Assembly (NCBI GenBank): GCA_947311845.1
Contig: CAMZMU010000123.1
Location: forward strand, 14,504,079 to 14,568,078
Source of the DNA: Poa pratensis
Lineage: Eukaryota > Streptophyta > Magnoliopsida > Poales > Poaceae
DNA length: 64,000 nucleotides
Direction of reading: 5' to 3'
The translations under genes were made by a program, and so were the position numbers. Every line of letters begins with the position of its first letter. Position 1 is the stretch's first letter. Positions 54,601-64,000 of this stretch are shown here, one piece after another. The notes beneath the pieces are model-generated. The model had not been told where the DNA came from and searched no databases. It saw only the letters and a program-made list of their open reading frames with translations.

Positions 54601-57600
54601 ACATCCACCATTGGGATACGGACCAATTCCCATGGAAGGGCTGTACTGCAGAACTAATTATTCTTTGTTGATCATCAATTCTTGCGTTCCTATGGAAGAA
54701 CCGTGCCTATTCTGTTCCAACATACATACACATATATGTGTGTCATTATTCTAAAAGTGTTGCTTGTATCCAACAGTACCCAACATATGTCAAGATTTTC
54801 CTTTTTGAAATAATTTTATAACGGTGCTTAATCTAACAGTTTATGAGATGTTGAGATCTCACCATTTACAATTCTGGGTATGTAGCAGCATTTCTCAGTA
54901 CTCATGCGTGAACACCAAAATAAATGGACGTTTCTTAGCTCAGTTTTGCTGGTCTTCATCCTGTTGTATTCTGTTTTTATTATTGTACCCAATAAACTGT
55001 TCAGATTGATGCTACCATCACTCAAAGGACGAACTAAAACAGATCATATGTACAACTACTTGTTTTTGTGTTTATTGGGGAGGCAAGTGCCATAACACTA
55101 CAAATTCCTGTGGTGTCTCAGTCTCAACTACTGAAATGCTTCTCTTAGAAACCCTGTTTGTTAGCAGTTTGAATTGCTTAGAAAATGTGTAATTGCTTGC
55201 TGGGTAAATCCTTGTTGAATCATTTATTAAAAATATTTCGTAGATCCTGGTTCTCTCCTGCAATCTTACAGTTTTCTACATAGATTGTATGTTACTTAAT
55301 GTTCAATCTTTTGATAATATTCTAAACAGTTGTTGAGAGTAGATGATATACTGAGATATCACTATGTAGTATGTGTCAAGTTTCATGCACTAGCCAACGC
55401 AACCAAAAGTTCGAACATTCTGGATAACAACATTTCTCCAATGTATTCATGAAATAAAAACTGAAATAATTTGTGTTCTCTTAGCCTAATTGAGTGGTTC
55501 TTTATCCCTATTGTTGGTATTCGCTCCCTCTTGAAACATTTCATGAATAAGGCGCTCCTGGCTTTCCTGACAATATTATAATTTTCTACAACAATTGTAT
55601 CTTACGCAGAGATCAGGTTCTTTTGTTATGATCTCTGTGGTTTCCTTTTTTTAATGATGTTGTTAATTCTTAAAGAAATGACATTTCATTTTTTCCTTTT
55701 GTTGCCCAGTTGGGTAGGCTGCCAATAGAGCTTGCTGCATTACGCGATTGCTGGGAAGAGGTTGAAATGTTGTTTCCTTTGACTACCCGAATTCCACATG
55801 CCCCAGACTGGACTATTGAGGGAGTGATTTCTCATGCAAAGATTCAAGATAAAAAGCCAATAGTATGTTATTTTCTGTTGCTATGCTGTCTTCATACTGT
55901 ATGTTGCTTAAAAACTGAGCCATTTTTTTCTTCAGTCAGATGTGTCCATTCCGTTTAACTGTAAGCTGTTTTTACTATATGCAATTATGCATGACACCGC
56001 ATCTACAGTGAGCATAACGACTTATTTATAAGATTTTTCTTAGGTGTCCAACTTGTGAAGGTCATTTAAAAATAAGTGGTTTAAGGCTAATATGACGAAG
56101 CAGAGATTATATCTAACCCTGGCCTAATAACAAGGCTGCCCAACAATAGACATCATAAAGACATAAACCCATGTGTGGTATGCACTATCAATTCGGTAAC
56201 AGAACATAATATGAACAACCCTAGATTGTAATGAATAGAACAAAAGTCTGGTTGTTTTCTGTATATAATAGGTATAAATCATTGAGGAAAAAAGTCCTGC
56301 TGCATCCAAGGTTGAAAAGTACGAGCACTGTTAAACCTGATAAGATAACCTCTTAAGATAGGGGATTGATGCACTCTTCGCAAAACGACATTTGCATATA
56401 GATTTTAAGGCAGTCTCAGTTCTAGTAACTGTCATTAACTTATCATTGTGTAGAGCACTGAAGCAAATCTAGTAACTATAGGCAGTTGTGCATGGAGTTT
56501 GGTCAAAATAAAACTTGGCTCAACTGATATCTGAACCAACGAAACATTCAGCCGTATATATAGTGGTTTGGAAACTCCGAGGGTTAGACCAGATTTTGGA
56601 GTTTGAGCTTCTCCATTTGAAGCAGCATTTGCAGTATGCATTGCAGCATAAGCATGTGAAAGAGCTAGCCACCTAGATTCCAAACTGTTAATTTCTTTTG
56701 GGACAGAAATTTCAAATTCATTTATTGTAAATGATGATTAAGCCCAAAATTGTGTGTTTCTTCTATTTATTGTACAGGAGCAACAACACCTTGAAAGAAG
56801 AAGTGCTTTGATCAAGTCACAGGCTGATACGGCATTCAAGCAGAAGGAGTATAAGATGGCATCAAAGTTATATGGCTTGGTAAACCTCTTGCACTTAATC
56901 TATGATTGTTTGGAAGGTACTCTTCGTTGTTAATAGGGAACCAATTGGAGAGCATTTTTTTCCAGTTAGGTTTTTTATTTTCTACTCTTATTTACACACT
57001 TAGGATATCTATCTGAATGTAAAATTTGAGCTATTTACACACTTAGGATATCTATCTGAATGTAAAATTTGAGCCTTGATTGAGAAAAGCCACACAAAAA
57101 AATATAAATTGATGACTGACCGCCAGCCTTATCCCCTCGCTACAGTGAGGAGAGGCGATAAGGAGGCGACCCCGACTTCTCCACCGCGCCGCCGGCCAGG
57201 CCGGTGGTTCCCTCCCTCTCCGCCTGCCGCCGCGGCGGCGGGAGAGTGGGGGAACCCCGGTCCTGCGACTCCGGCTAGTTGAGTGTAGATTAGGTGTGAG
57301 TGCCCTGTCGAGGTCGTCGAAGACGGTGGCGACGGCGTCGGCTTGTTGTGCGTGGTCTTCCCCCTCCTTTCCCTGTTCCGGCCGTGGCGCCGGGGAGGTC
57401 GTGGAAGGGTTCCTTCGGATGTGCGTCTTCTTCCTTGCTCCTCCGGCCGGCTGTGGTGGCGAGGGGAGGAGGTGGTGGTCGACGGTGCTCCGCTTTTATG
57501 GGTGCTCGTGGTGGTGCTTTCCTTCGGCGATTCTGCTCCGGCCGGCCGTGGTGGCGAGGGGAGCGGCCTCTGCTGAAGGTTGGGTGGTGTTGGTGGTGGG

Positions 57601-57943
57601 CTTGGACGGCGCTGCGTCGGCGGGTTGCTCGGTGGTGCTAGGGTGTTGCTGCTGTGGTCGAACTCGTTCATCGAGTCCAGGTTTCGTCGCGGGGCGGCGG
57701 ACGACTTTTGCGACTGTCTACTTCATGTGGAGGTGGCTTCTCCCCGGCGGGTGGTGGTACGGCGACGCCGGCGACGTCTAAGTTTCTCGGGAGCGCGGCG
57801 GAGGATCCGATCGTGTTCTTCTCAGGGTGCTCAGGGTCTTGGTGCTTTTTTACAGGGTCTTTTTGTAATTTCTTTTCTTTCTTGGACCTGGCTGTAATTT
57901 GGCGCTGAGTTTCCTGATTAAAAGTGTCGGATCCTTTCCTCAA

Positions 57944-57992
<49 letters not shown>

Positions 57993-60260
57993 TGATAACT
58001 AACAGTGAGACTGGGACACAATGATTCCATTAGCCCCATCTATTTTGAATGAAGTGTCATGTATGTTGCCATCAAATAATCAGACTACCAACTTAAATTA
58101 CGATTAGATCTGGTCAAGGGCCATCTAAAATGAATATGATCTGAAGCCACTGTACATTAAGAATATGCTAAAATTAATGCATCTTACTATGTGGAGAAGA
58201 ATGAAAGAAATTCGATCATGGAGTCCATTTAGGGGCAACAAGTAATTAGCTAAAGCAACAGTTGTCTTGATGCATATGATTGCATATATGAAACAGCAAA
58301 TGGGTTGCATGTAAATACTAGGTAGTGTTCATACTTCTGTACCGATATATTACCATGTATATATGTTGGACTTAAGGTAACACTTGTTTTCTATTACAAA
58401 GAAGGTAGAGGTGGAATCTACCTTAGTTACATGGGTACCCCGAGGGCTAGAGCCGGGGTGGGGAGGGGAAAAACAACAACAACAACAAATTTCTACAGAC
58501 TGTCACGTATCCTTGCGACCCACTGCATCAAGCTTTACTGGTTCTTCGTTGATGTAAGATGACCATAGTGCAGTGTCCTCTGACAAAACACTCCACAGTT
58601 TTCTCCTTGAGGCGGTGCGAAAATGCGGTCATTCCTCATCTTCCAGAGGCCTAGGGCAAGCTGCGAAACATATAGACCATGTAGAGGAGTTTGTCGAGAC
58701 TGACGCTTGATGAACGAACTGCTGCTATTGAGCGGCAGGAGGTGCTGAGTGTTCCAGCCGCTATTCTGCCATTGCGACGACACTGTGCATGACTGATCTT
58801 CAGCGAAGGTGTAGGGCAACGTGTCCTTTAGCAGTTTAGCCGTCCTAGCTCACACCAATTATCAGCCCAAAAGGACACTGTTCTTCCTGAACTTATTGTG
58901 CAGACTGTTGCCGATTGAATCAGCGTGATCGAGTTGTTCAGTTGGGATCCTTAGATTGAGATACCACCTTGCCATCCATCTGAAGCATGGACCATCCCCA
59001 CCCGACAGTAGCTTTGATAAGAGGTTTGCCATTAGAGCAATGTTGTTACTGTAGGTTTCTTATAAGAGGCTTGACACGTGATTTGTCACTGATTGGAACT
59101 GATCTTAACTGATGCAGATTAATATGCATGGTAAGCATATAATTGACTTCACTTTAGAAACTTATTTGTCATCGACCGTGCATGTTAAAAAGATTTTTTC
59201 GAGAAAACGCAAAAAGGTTTGCGTCTTGTTTCATTGAAAAGGAAGGAGAGTTTTTACAAGCCTAGAGAGGCTGAGTACAGGGGGTTTGATGTGTTCCATG
59301 CATGTTAAAAAGATGACTTCATCAAACTTCATTGATGTCTTCATCTCCAGAATCTGTTAGAAGTTTGTTTTTCTTTCTCGGATAATATGAATCTTTGATA
59401 TGGTCGTCTACTGTTTCGGTTAGTATTATTTGATCTGATGATTGATGACATGTAAATTGACAAGCGAAATCAGTCTAGTAATAGTGTCATATAATCCCTT
59501 CTGTGTACTACTGAGTAAAGTGTCAAGATAGTTTTGTACCTGCTTGCACGTGTGAAAGCCCGTGAACAAGCGTTGATATAGAACTTATGTATGTTATCAT
59601 TTTTAGTTGAGAATGATATTTGCGTGATCTCTCGTATTCGACGCAGGCAATAGAACATGGAGAGAGTGCAACACTGTATGCAAACAGGAGTCGTTGTAAG
59701 CTGATCCTGGGCGATGGTGATGGTGCTTTATCAGATGCTCTCAAATGCAGAATGCTGCGACCTAAGTGGGCAAAAGCTTGCTACCGTCAAGCTGCAGCTC
59801 ACATCCTACTGAAGGTGCGGTAAGCTTGCCAGTGTGTTGAGTTATATTTCATATCGATCTTATTGTCTGGTCAGATTCCTTGATTTGCTCTGCACTCCAG
59901 GAGTATAAACAAGCCTGTGATGCTCTCGAAGATGCACAAAAAATGGATCCTGGGAATGCTGAGATTGAGAGTGAACTACGGTAACCTAATCTCTTCTGCT
60001 TATCTCTTTCGGGTTTCTTTCGAATGCTAGTATGTTTTTAATTTGCTGATGTGCCGTTGGTGCAAGTCCTTCCAAACTTCTTAAGAACTTCTTTTGATTC
60101 TTATGTCCCACTTGTGTCTCGGTAAAGAGAAATCATGTTGTTATTGAGTTACATATGGAGGAATTTTTGTTGGAGCTGACATTTCCATTACATCCGGTTG
60201 TATTTCTGCAGGAAAACTAGGGAGCTCATGAAGAATCCTCGTGACGATGGTGAGCAGTGA
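51641..60260 (+). CDS. Ankyrin repeat and TPR domain protein, twelve exons
   Basis: Exons: 51641-51686, 51817-51870, 52535-52714, 52823-52954, 53092-53231, 53668-53754, 53845-53976 (end uncertain), 55710-55862, 56778-56879, 59647-59814, 59901-59980, 60212-60260, giving about 440 aa. Ankyrin repeats fill residues 17-257 (GINVLHVAACGGHLEVCKYL, GATPFMTAAQSGD, KGRTVIHHAAS, GTPLFMAAT, NPLLFATMHGG). TPR repeats lie at about 312-425 (SKLYGLAIEHGESATLYANR, WAKACYRQAAAHIL, EYKQACDALEDAQKMDP). The architecture matches plant ANK-TPR proteins such as the Arabidopsis TPR10 type, which may bind Hsp70/Hsp90 tails. Intron 6 appears to be GC-AG (AAG|GCGAGT). At the end of exon 7 the best GT donor leaves the frame out of step. 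Introns 7 and 9 contain transposons. Confidence 0.85.
54059..54404 (+). mobile_element. TRIM (miniature LTR retrotransposon) in intron 7 of the ankyrin-TPR gene
   Basis: Two identical 82-bp LTRs (54059-54140 and 54323-54404) begin TGTTGAAGTG and end GCTTGACA. A perfect GTGGG duplication flanks them (54054-54058 and 54405-54409). The primer binding site TGGTATCAGAGCC directly follows the first LTR, and the purine tract GAGAGGGGG directly precedes the second. The whole element is 346 bp with no coding capacity. Identical LTRs mean a young insertion. Confidence 0.95.
57118..57984 (+). mobile_element. Non-autonomous non-LTR retroposon in intron 9 of the ankyrin-TPR gene
   Basis: A GC-rich body ends in an A-run and an AT repeat (57942-57984). 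The flanks ATATAAATTGATGACT (57102-57117) and ATATAAATTGATAACT (57985-58000) match in 15 of 16 bases. Near the 3' end the words TGTAATTTCTTTTC and GGCTGTAATTT resemble LINE 3' regions. No reverse transcriptase; frames inside are GC-driven. Confidence 0.82.
58377..58990 (-). pseudogene. LINE remnant in intron 9
   Basis: The minus frame 58535-58819 contains LALGLWKMRNDRIFAPPQGE, the end segment of plant LINE reverse transcriptases. Past it comes LINE-like 3' sequence with GGGGTACCCATGTAACTAAG. Upstream coding sequence is missing (5' truncation). Confidence 0.65.
59195..59298 (-). mobile_element. 104-bp LINE 3'-end insertion in intron 9
   Basis: It sits between perfect 16-bp duplications TGCATGTTAAAAAGAT (59179-59194 and 59299-59314), with a T-run at its left edge. 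The sequence GTTTCATTGAAAAGGAAGGA is typical LINE 3' end on minus. Confidence 0.88.
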
Positions 60261-62757
60261 GGCGTGGGCGTGCGCATTGGACCGCAGGCTGCAATATGTT
60301 CCAGTTTTCACTGAACTAGAGCTAGTTGGAACTTCAAATCCTTGTGGTTTGGATGGGACCAAAACTCCCAGCTGCATGCGTGTCTTGCATCTGCAGACTG
60401 CTAAGACGACTCTTGCCCGAAATCATCTCGTCTGACCTGTGGATTCTACTGGCCGACTGCAATGTCTTTTCTTTTGGACGAATATATATGTGCATTTCTC
60501 ATTATTGGGCAAAATGATTAGATGCAACATCAACGTGAATAGTTTAGAAGTCGCTTCCTCTGTGGGGCATTGAGATTTTCATGATACGCCCGACGCCCCG
60601 ACCCATTAAGATTAACTGAATTCCAACATGTAAAGTTTACTTAACTTCGCATTATTTTCATGTCTCTTAGGAGTATCTGGGTTGGTGGCACTGACGAGGA
60701 TGGGGTGAACTCCCATTGAATTTATTTGTCATCATCGCAGAGGCAATCATGGCAGATGAGCTGGCGCATCATGAGCAGGGACGTGTACATGTACGACGCG
60801 TCGGAAGTAGGAGGCAACAGTTGGGGTACGTGCTTGTCCGGCAAACATCTAGAGGATGACCGGTGAGGGGTGTGCGGTGGCTCAGGTCCGAGTACCCCTG
60901 CGGCTGTGATGTATGATGTATCGGTCTCGCCGCATGTCGATGTTTCATAAATGACTAGTGAATTTGTATGTAGGTAAGACTTGTGATCACAACCGTATGG
61001 GCTAACAGGGTCAATCGTGCGAGGACGTATACAGGTTCGAGCACCGGGTTTGTCTCCGGCAACAACCATACTCTTGTGTGGATTGATGTATTCCGGCGTG
61101 TGAGTCTCTCAAAGTACAAGGAGTGACCGGAAGGGGAAGGCTCAGCGCCAAGAAGTTGTACCATGTTTCCTACGGGATTACCAACTTTCAAATGAAGAGG
61201 TACTACTCCATACTTTAACAGACTCAAACGTTTCAATGATTCTTTGGTTGCTAAGGTGATATCTTACTCATTTGGTGGCATGACAATCTTGAGTATGGTT
61301 CATGGAATCTTCTGTTTATAGATACATGCATTCTGGGGAGAAGATAAAGATAAGAAACTGACTAGTTTCTCTCGGAGTAGTTCCTCCAGCGCCTTGCACT
61401 TGTGCCGACGGGGCCGGCGCAGAGAGGCCCTAGAAGGGAGCACAACGACGTGATGATGACACGAAGCGACACACCTACGTCGTGGACTAATGGATGCATT
61501 GCTCTTAGCTAGTCACCTGCGTAGAACTCGAAGACCCGCCCATGTTCTCCAAGAGCTCGAATCCTCCGCCGCCAGCGAATCCTAGTCGACCCCATGCTTG
61601 GATGCGGATCCATTGGTGAAGCCGGACATGGTCGAGCAGAGGGAGGGCACAGGACAAGGAGTGGATCGGAGTGGAGTGATCCAAATGGTTAGGTTTTGGT
61701 CCGAGGTAGGGATGAGGGTGGACCATCCTGAACCGGTCCGATATGGTGGACTCATCCGGACCACACCATATCCCAATCACATATGTTCTAGATTTGGGAG
61801 GTGCTAGAGAGTCTAGACATTTGGGCTTGGCTCCGCCTTTTCTGTCTGGTCACTGTATGGGTTATCCGCCTATACAAATGAGGGTGAAATATAGGACCCG
61901 GTTGAAGATGCTCTAACATCCTAACAATGTTTGGCTCAATGTAGGAGGGTAACTAACAGCCCGTCATGGAAGCATATGTGACGTACGTGCCCAGAAATAA
62001 TTGGGGTGAGTTAGGCATGTGTGAGTATACTATTTATCTTTTAAATTATCAAAAATTAGTTGGCTCTCTAGCTCAATACCTTCATTTAAAAAAAATCATA
62101 AACTATATTTGCAAGTTATAAAAAAGATATGAAAAATTTGTAGATGTACTCAATGATGCATCCTACAAGTAAGAAAAATCCCAATGCGATTTTTTTATAT
62201 TATGGGCTACAAAAACATGACAAAATCTTCTATATTTTGGAGATTTAAGTGTGTTTACTTATACTCAAATCCACATATTTTTCGTTTTTACGAAGTTCTA
62301 AATATAAATTATTTTAAATTGAGATTCTAGACGTTTGTGTGATTCATCATTGACAACATGTAGAATTGTTTTCTTCAGATTTGTAGATACTTGTAAATAT
62401 AACTTTTGAATATTTTTAAATAAAGAGATTAATGTATCTCGAGAGTCAAAATCTCTGTTAATTATTGAAAAATCACTTTGGCTAGTGATCCCTTTGCATT
62501 GATGTTTTTAATGTGTTCCTTTTATAGCACATCTAATAGTCTATCTGCATGCAACTTATTAATTGCCTACGCGGCCAGAAATAATGGGGGACTTGGTATG
62601 GATGAGTACTCCTATCTCTTTAATTATCTGCATTGATAAAATTATTTTTTCCCTTTATAGCACATCCAATATCTATAGCTACATACAACTTATTAATTCT
62701 TGTTCCTATCATGTAAATTAATGTATTCTTATCTTAAGGTCAGTAGATGCACATCTC
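60261..62757. other. 3' flank of the ankyrin-TPR gene and intergenic
   Basis: The 3' untranslated part is followed by sequence with no accepted gene. A PIF-type end, GGTTGAAGATGCTC then TAA, occurs near 61892-61911 without a partner. AT-rich DNA at 61980-62757 has repeated segments (see findings). Confidence 0.4.
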
Positions 62758-62764
62758 TATAAAT
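62758..62764 (+). promoter_or_regulatory. TATA box of the defensin-like gene
   Basis: TATAAAT, 74 bases before the start codon at 62832. Confidence 0.75.
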
Positions 62765-62831
62765 GGACCCTTTTCCCTTTAGCACACAACAGTTCATAGT
62801 GCAACACATATCTCGACGGTTGTAACAAGAG

Positions 62832-63160
62832 ATGGGGACTACCCAAATTCTATTCCTCTCCCTTGCCCTCGTGCTGCTATCCTCAGGTATCTAGACACAC
62901 ACACACACATGTTCTTCTATATGCTTGCGTTTTTTTTGCAATGATCTTCCCTAATCTCTTGTTTCGATTGACCGTTAGATGTGGCAATAGCTGGGCATTG
63001 CGGTCCTAAGATCTATGAGGGCCCGTGCGAGGAAGACACTTGTCGTGACTGGTGCAAGATTGTGGGTGGCTACAGTAGCTCATGTGTTTCCAAGGGATGC
63101 CAGTGTGTAGCATGCTGGTCAACACCGCCGAGTTCATCAGCGAACTCACCATCGAGCTAG
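62832..63160 (+). CDS. Defensin-like cysteine-rich secreted peptide, two exons
   Basis: Exons 62832-62886 and 62979-63160 (GT-AG, phase 1), 78 aa. Residues 1-24 are a signal peptide (MGTTQILFLSLALVLLSS then DVAIAG). The mature part has eight Cys in the order C-x8-C-x4-C-x3-C-x9-C-x4-C-x-C-x2-C, which fits the Cys-stabilised alpha-beta fold of plant defensin-like (DEFL) peptides, including the C-x3-C and C-x-C pairs. The intron sits at the end of the signal peptide, as is usual for this family. A Ser/Pro-rich tail of about 14 residues (STPPSSSANSPSS) follows the last Cys, longer than usual. Such peptides are exported and may act in defence or signalling; the sequence does not say which. AATAAA at 63243 is a possible polyadenylation signal. 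Confidence 0.85.
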
Positions 63161-63696
63161 GCCAAGAACGACACATGCATGGACATGGAATCTTATTTTC
63201 ATTGTTTATTTTTGTGAACGGAACAATCATGGTTAGTCAAGTAATAAAATGGTGACATGTCTCAAGAAAAGAGGTGCTATGTCATGGTATTGAAGCCATC
63301 TTGATGAAATGTTCTCCTTAATATTTTCACTACTATGAATGGGGCACATGAAAGATTATTGTTCACGTTGTCAATGCATTTGTTCCAAATGATTTCACCT
63401 CCGTCGTCACTCGTCAATGTATATGCTTTCGGGTTTACTAGTGTGTATTTTGATAATCTGTAGGGAGGTAGGAAAATTTACCCTCGTCGGAATGACTATT
63501 TAAGACAAGTAGAAATAAGAATACTCTCTCCTTTCCGTTGAACAAGGCGTAATTTTTCCGGCGCGGCAGGGATTGGCGGCGGAAAAACTTCCATCTTGAA
63601 TCTGCATGCACACAACTTCACTCTCCTTAATTCTCTCTCGTTATTGTCCGGACTCCTCGTTTCTTGCCCGCGCCGTCAAACCTCCCATCCCGATTG

Positions 63697-63701
<5 letters not shown>
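63161..63701. other. 3' flank of the defensin-like gene
   Basis: AT-rich sequence. No further gene seen. Confidence 0.4.

Positions 63702-63767
<66 letters not shown>
63702..63767. repeat. (TC)n microsatellite, one interruption
   Basis: About 32 TC units with a single TA break near 63735. The Ser/Leu-repeat frames across it are not genes. Confidence 0.97.
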
Positions 63768-63769
<2 letters not shown>

Positions 63770-64000
63770 GCACCATCAAGCGAGAGGCATGATCCGTTGT
63801 GATTTTATCGAAGAGGAAGTTGTTCATCATTCATTGGAGAGAATTCAATGCCATGGATCACTCCCAAATCGACGGTGGATATCATGAGAGCTTGGCGCCA
63901 TGGAGGCAAAGAAAACTTGAACTCCAAAATTCGAGGTGCTATAAGAGCTTGGCGCCATGGACGTACTGTTCATCGTCTTCCTGTGGTTCTTTCTCAAACC
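63768..64000. other. Right edge, no gene called
   Basis: A near-repeat of AGAGCTTGGCGCCATGGA (63887-63904 and 63945-63962) is present. Any gene here would run beyond the window. Confidence 0.35.

Noticed and set aside
57296..57897. Trp/Gly/Val-rich ORFs in the intron 9 retroposon
   Set aside because: GC-driven, inside a retroposon, no conserved domain.
60722..61236. Minus-strand ORFs after the ankyrin-TPR gene
   Set aside because: No recognisable domain; an alternative plus frame near 60740-60860 also gave nothing firm.

Overview
This window looks like nuclear DNA of a grass, most likely a Triticeae species (wheat, barley or goatgrass group). The evidence is the very GC-rich, intron-poor coding regions next to AT-rich intergenic DNA, the many Stowaway MITEs with CTCCCTCCG ends and TA target duplications, Tourist/PIF elements with TTA/TAA duplications, a Ty1/copia element and many small non-LTR retroposons. 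The species is inferred from the style of the sequence; no database was searched.

Layout: 0-7.2 kb is one complete but broken Ty1/copia retrotransposon (minus strand) with both LTRs and a perfect 5-bp target duplication. An intronless fasciclin-like protein gene lies at 8.3-9.1 kb (minus). From 9.5 to 16.7 kb there is a cluster of DNA transposons: a Tourist element, an ORF-carrying PIF-type element, Stowaway elements including one nested in another, and hairpin elements, plus a LINE remnant. A Dof transcription factor gene lies at 17.3-18.2 kb (minus). From 18.5 to 35 kb there are only transposons, including a hAT-like element inside another MITE, a second copy of the ORF-carrying PIF-type element, a tRNA-derived SINE, and a 3.7-kb PIF/Harbinger element with a dead transposase and a retroposon inside it. 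I recognise no host gene in that stretch.

The right half holds the better host genes. A six-exon BSD-domain protein gene is at 35.9-39.6 kb (plus). A 1-kb degenerate minisatellite follows at 41.2-42.2 kb. A DUF1218 membrane protein gene is at 44.5-46.9 kb (plus); its first intron contains a 1.46-kb PIF-type element and appears to use a GC-AG splice pair. A solo-LTR-like 1.9-kb repeat is at 47.6-49.4 kb. A twelve-exon ankyrin-TPR gene is at 51.6-60.3 kb (plus), with an intact miniature LTR retrotransposon (TRIM) in intron 7 and retroposons in intron 9. A small two-exon defensin-like gene is at 62.8-63.2 kb (plus). Exons were joined by eye from reading frame, GT/GC-AG sites and phase, so they are predictions.

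The host genes do not form a pathway. The main story is how transposons have inserted into, and into each other within, a gene-containing grass region. The items most worth a second look are: the pair of PIF-type elements sharing an uncharacterised ORF; the promoter-and-first-exon-like block carried antisense in the copia leader; a probable 1-nt deletion at the exon 7 donor of the ankyrin-TPR gene; the TRIM with identical LTRs; the large Mutator-like foldback; and the AAATGGTTCC minisatellite. I did not find a clear new biological system.
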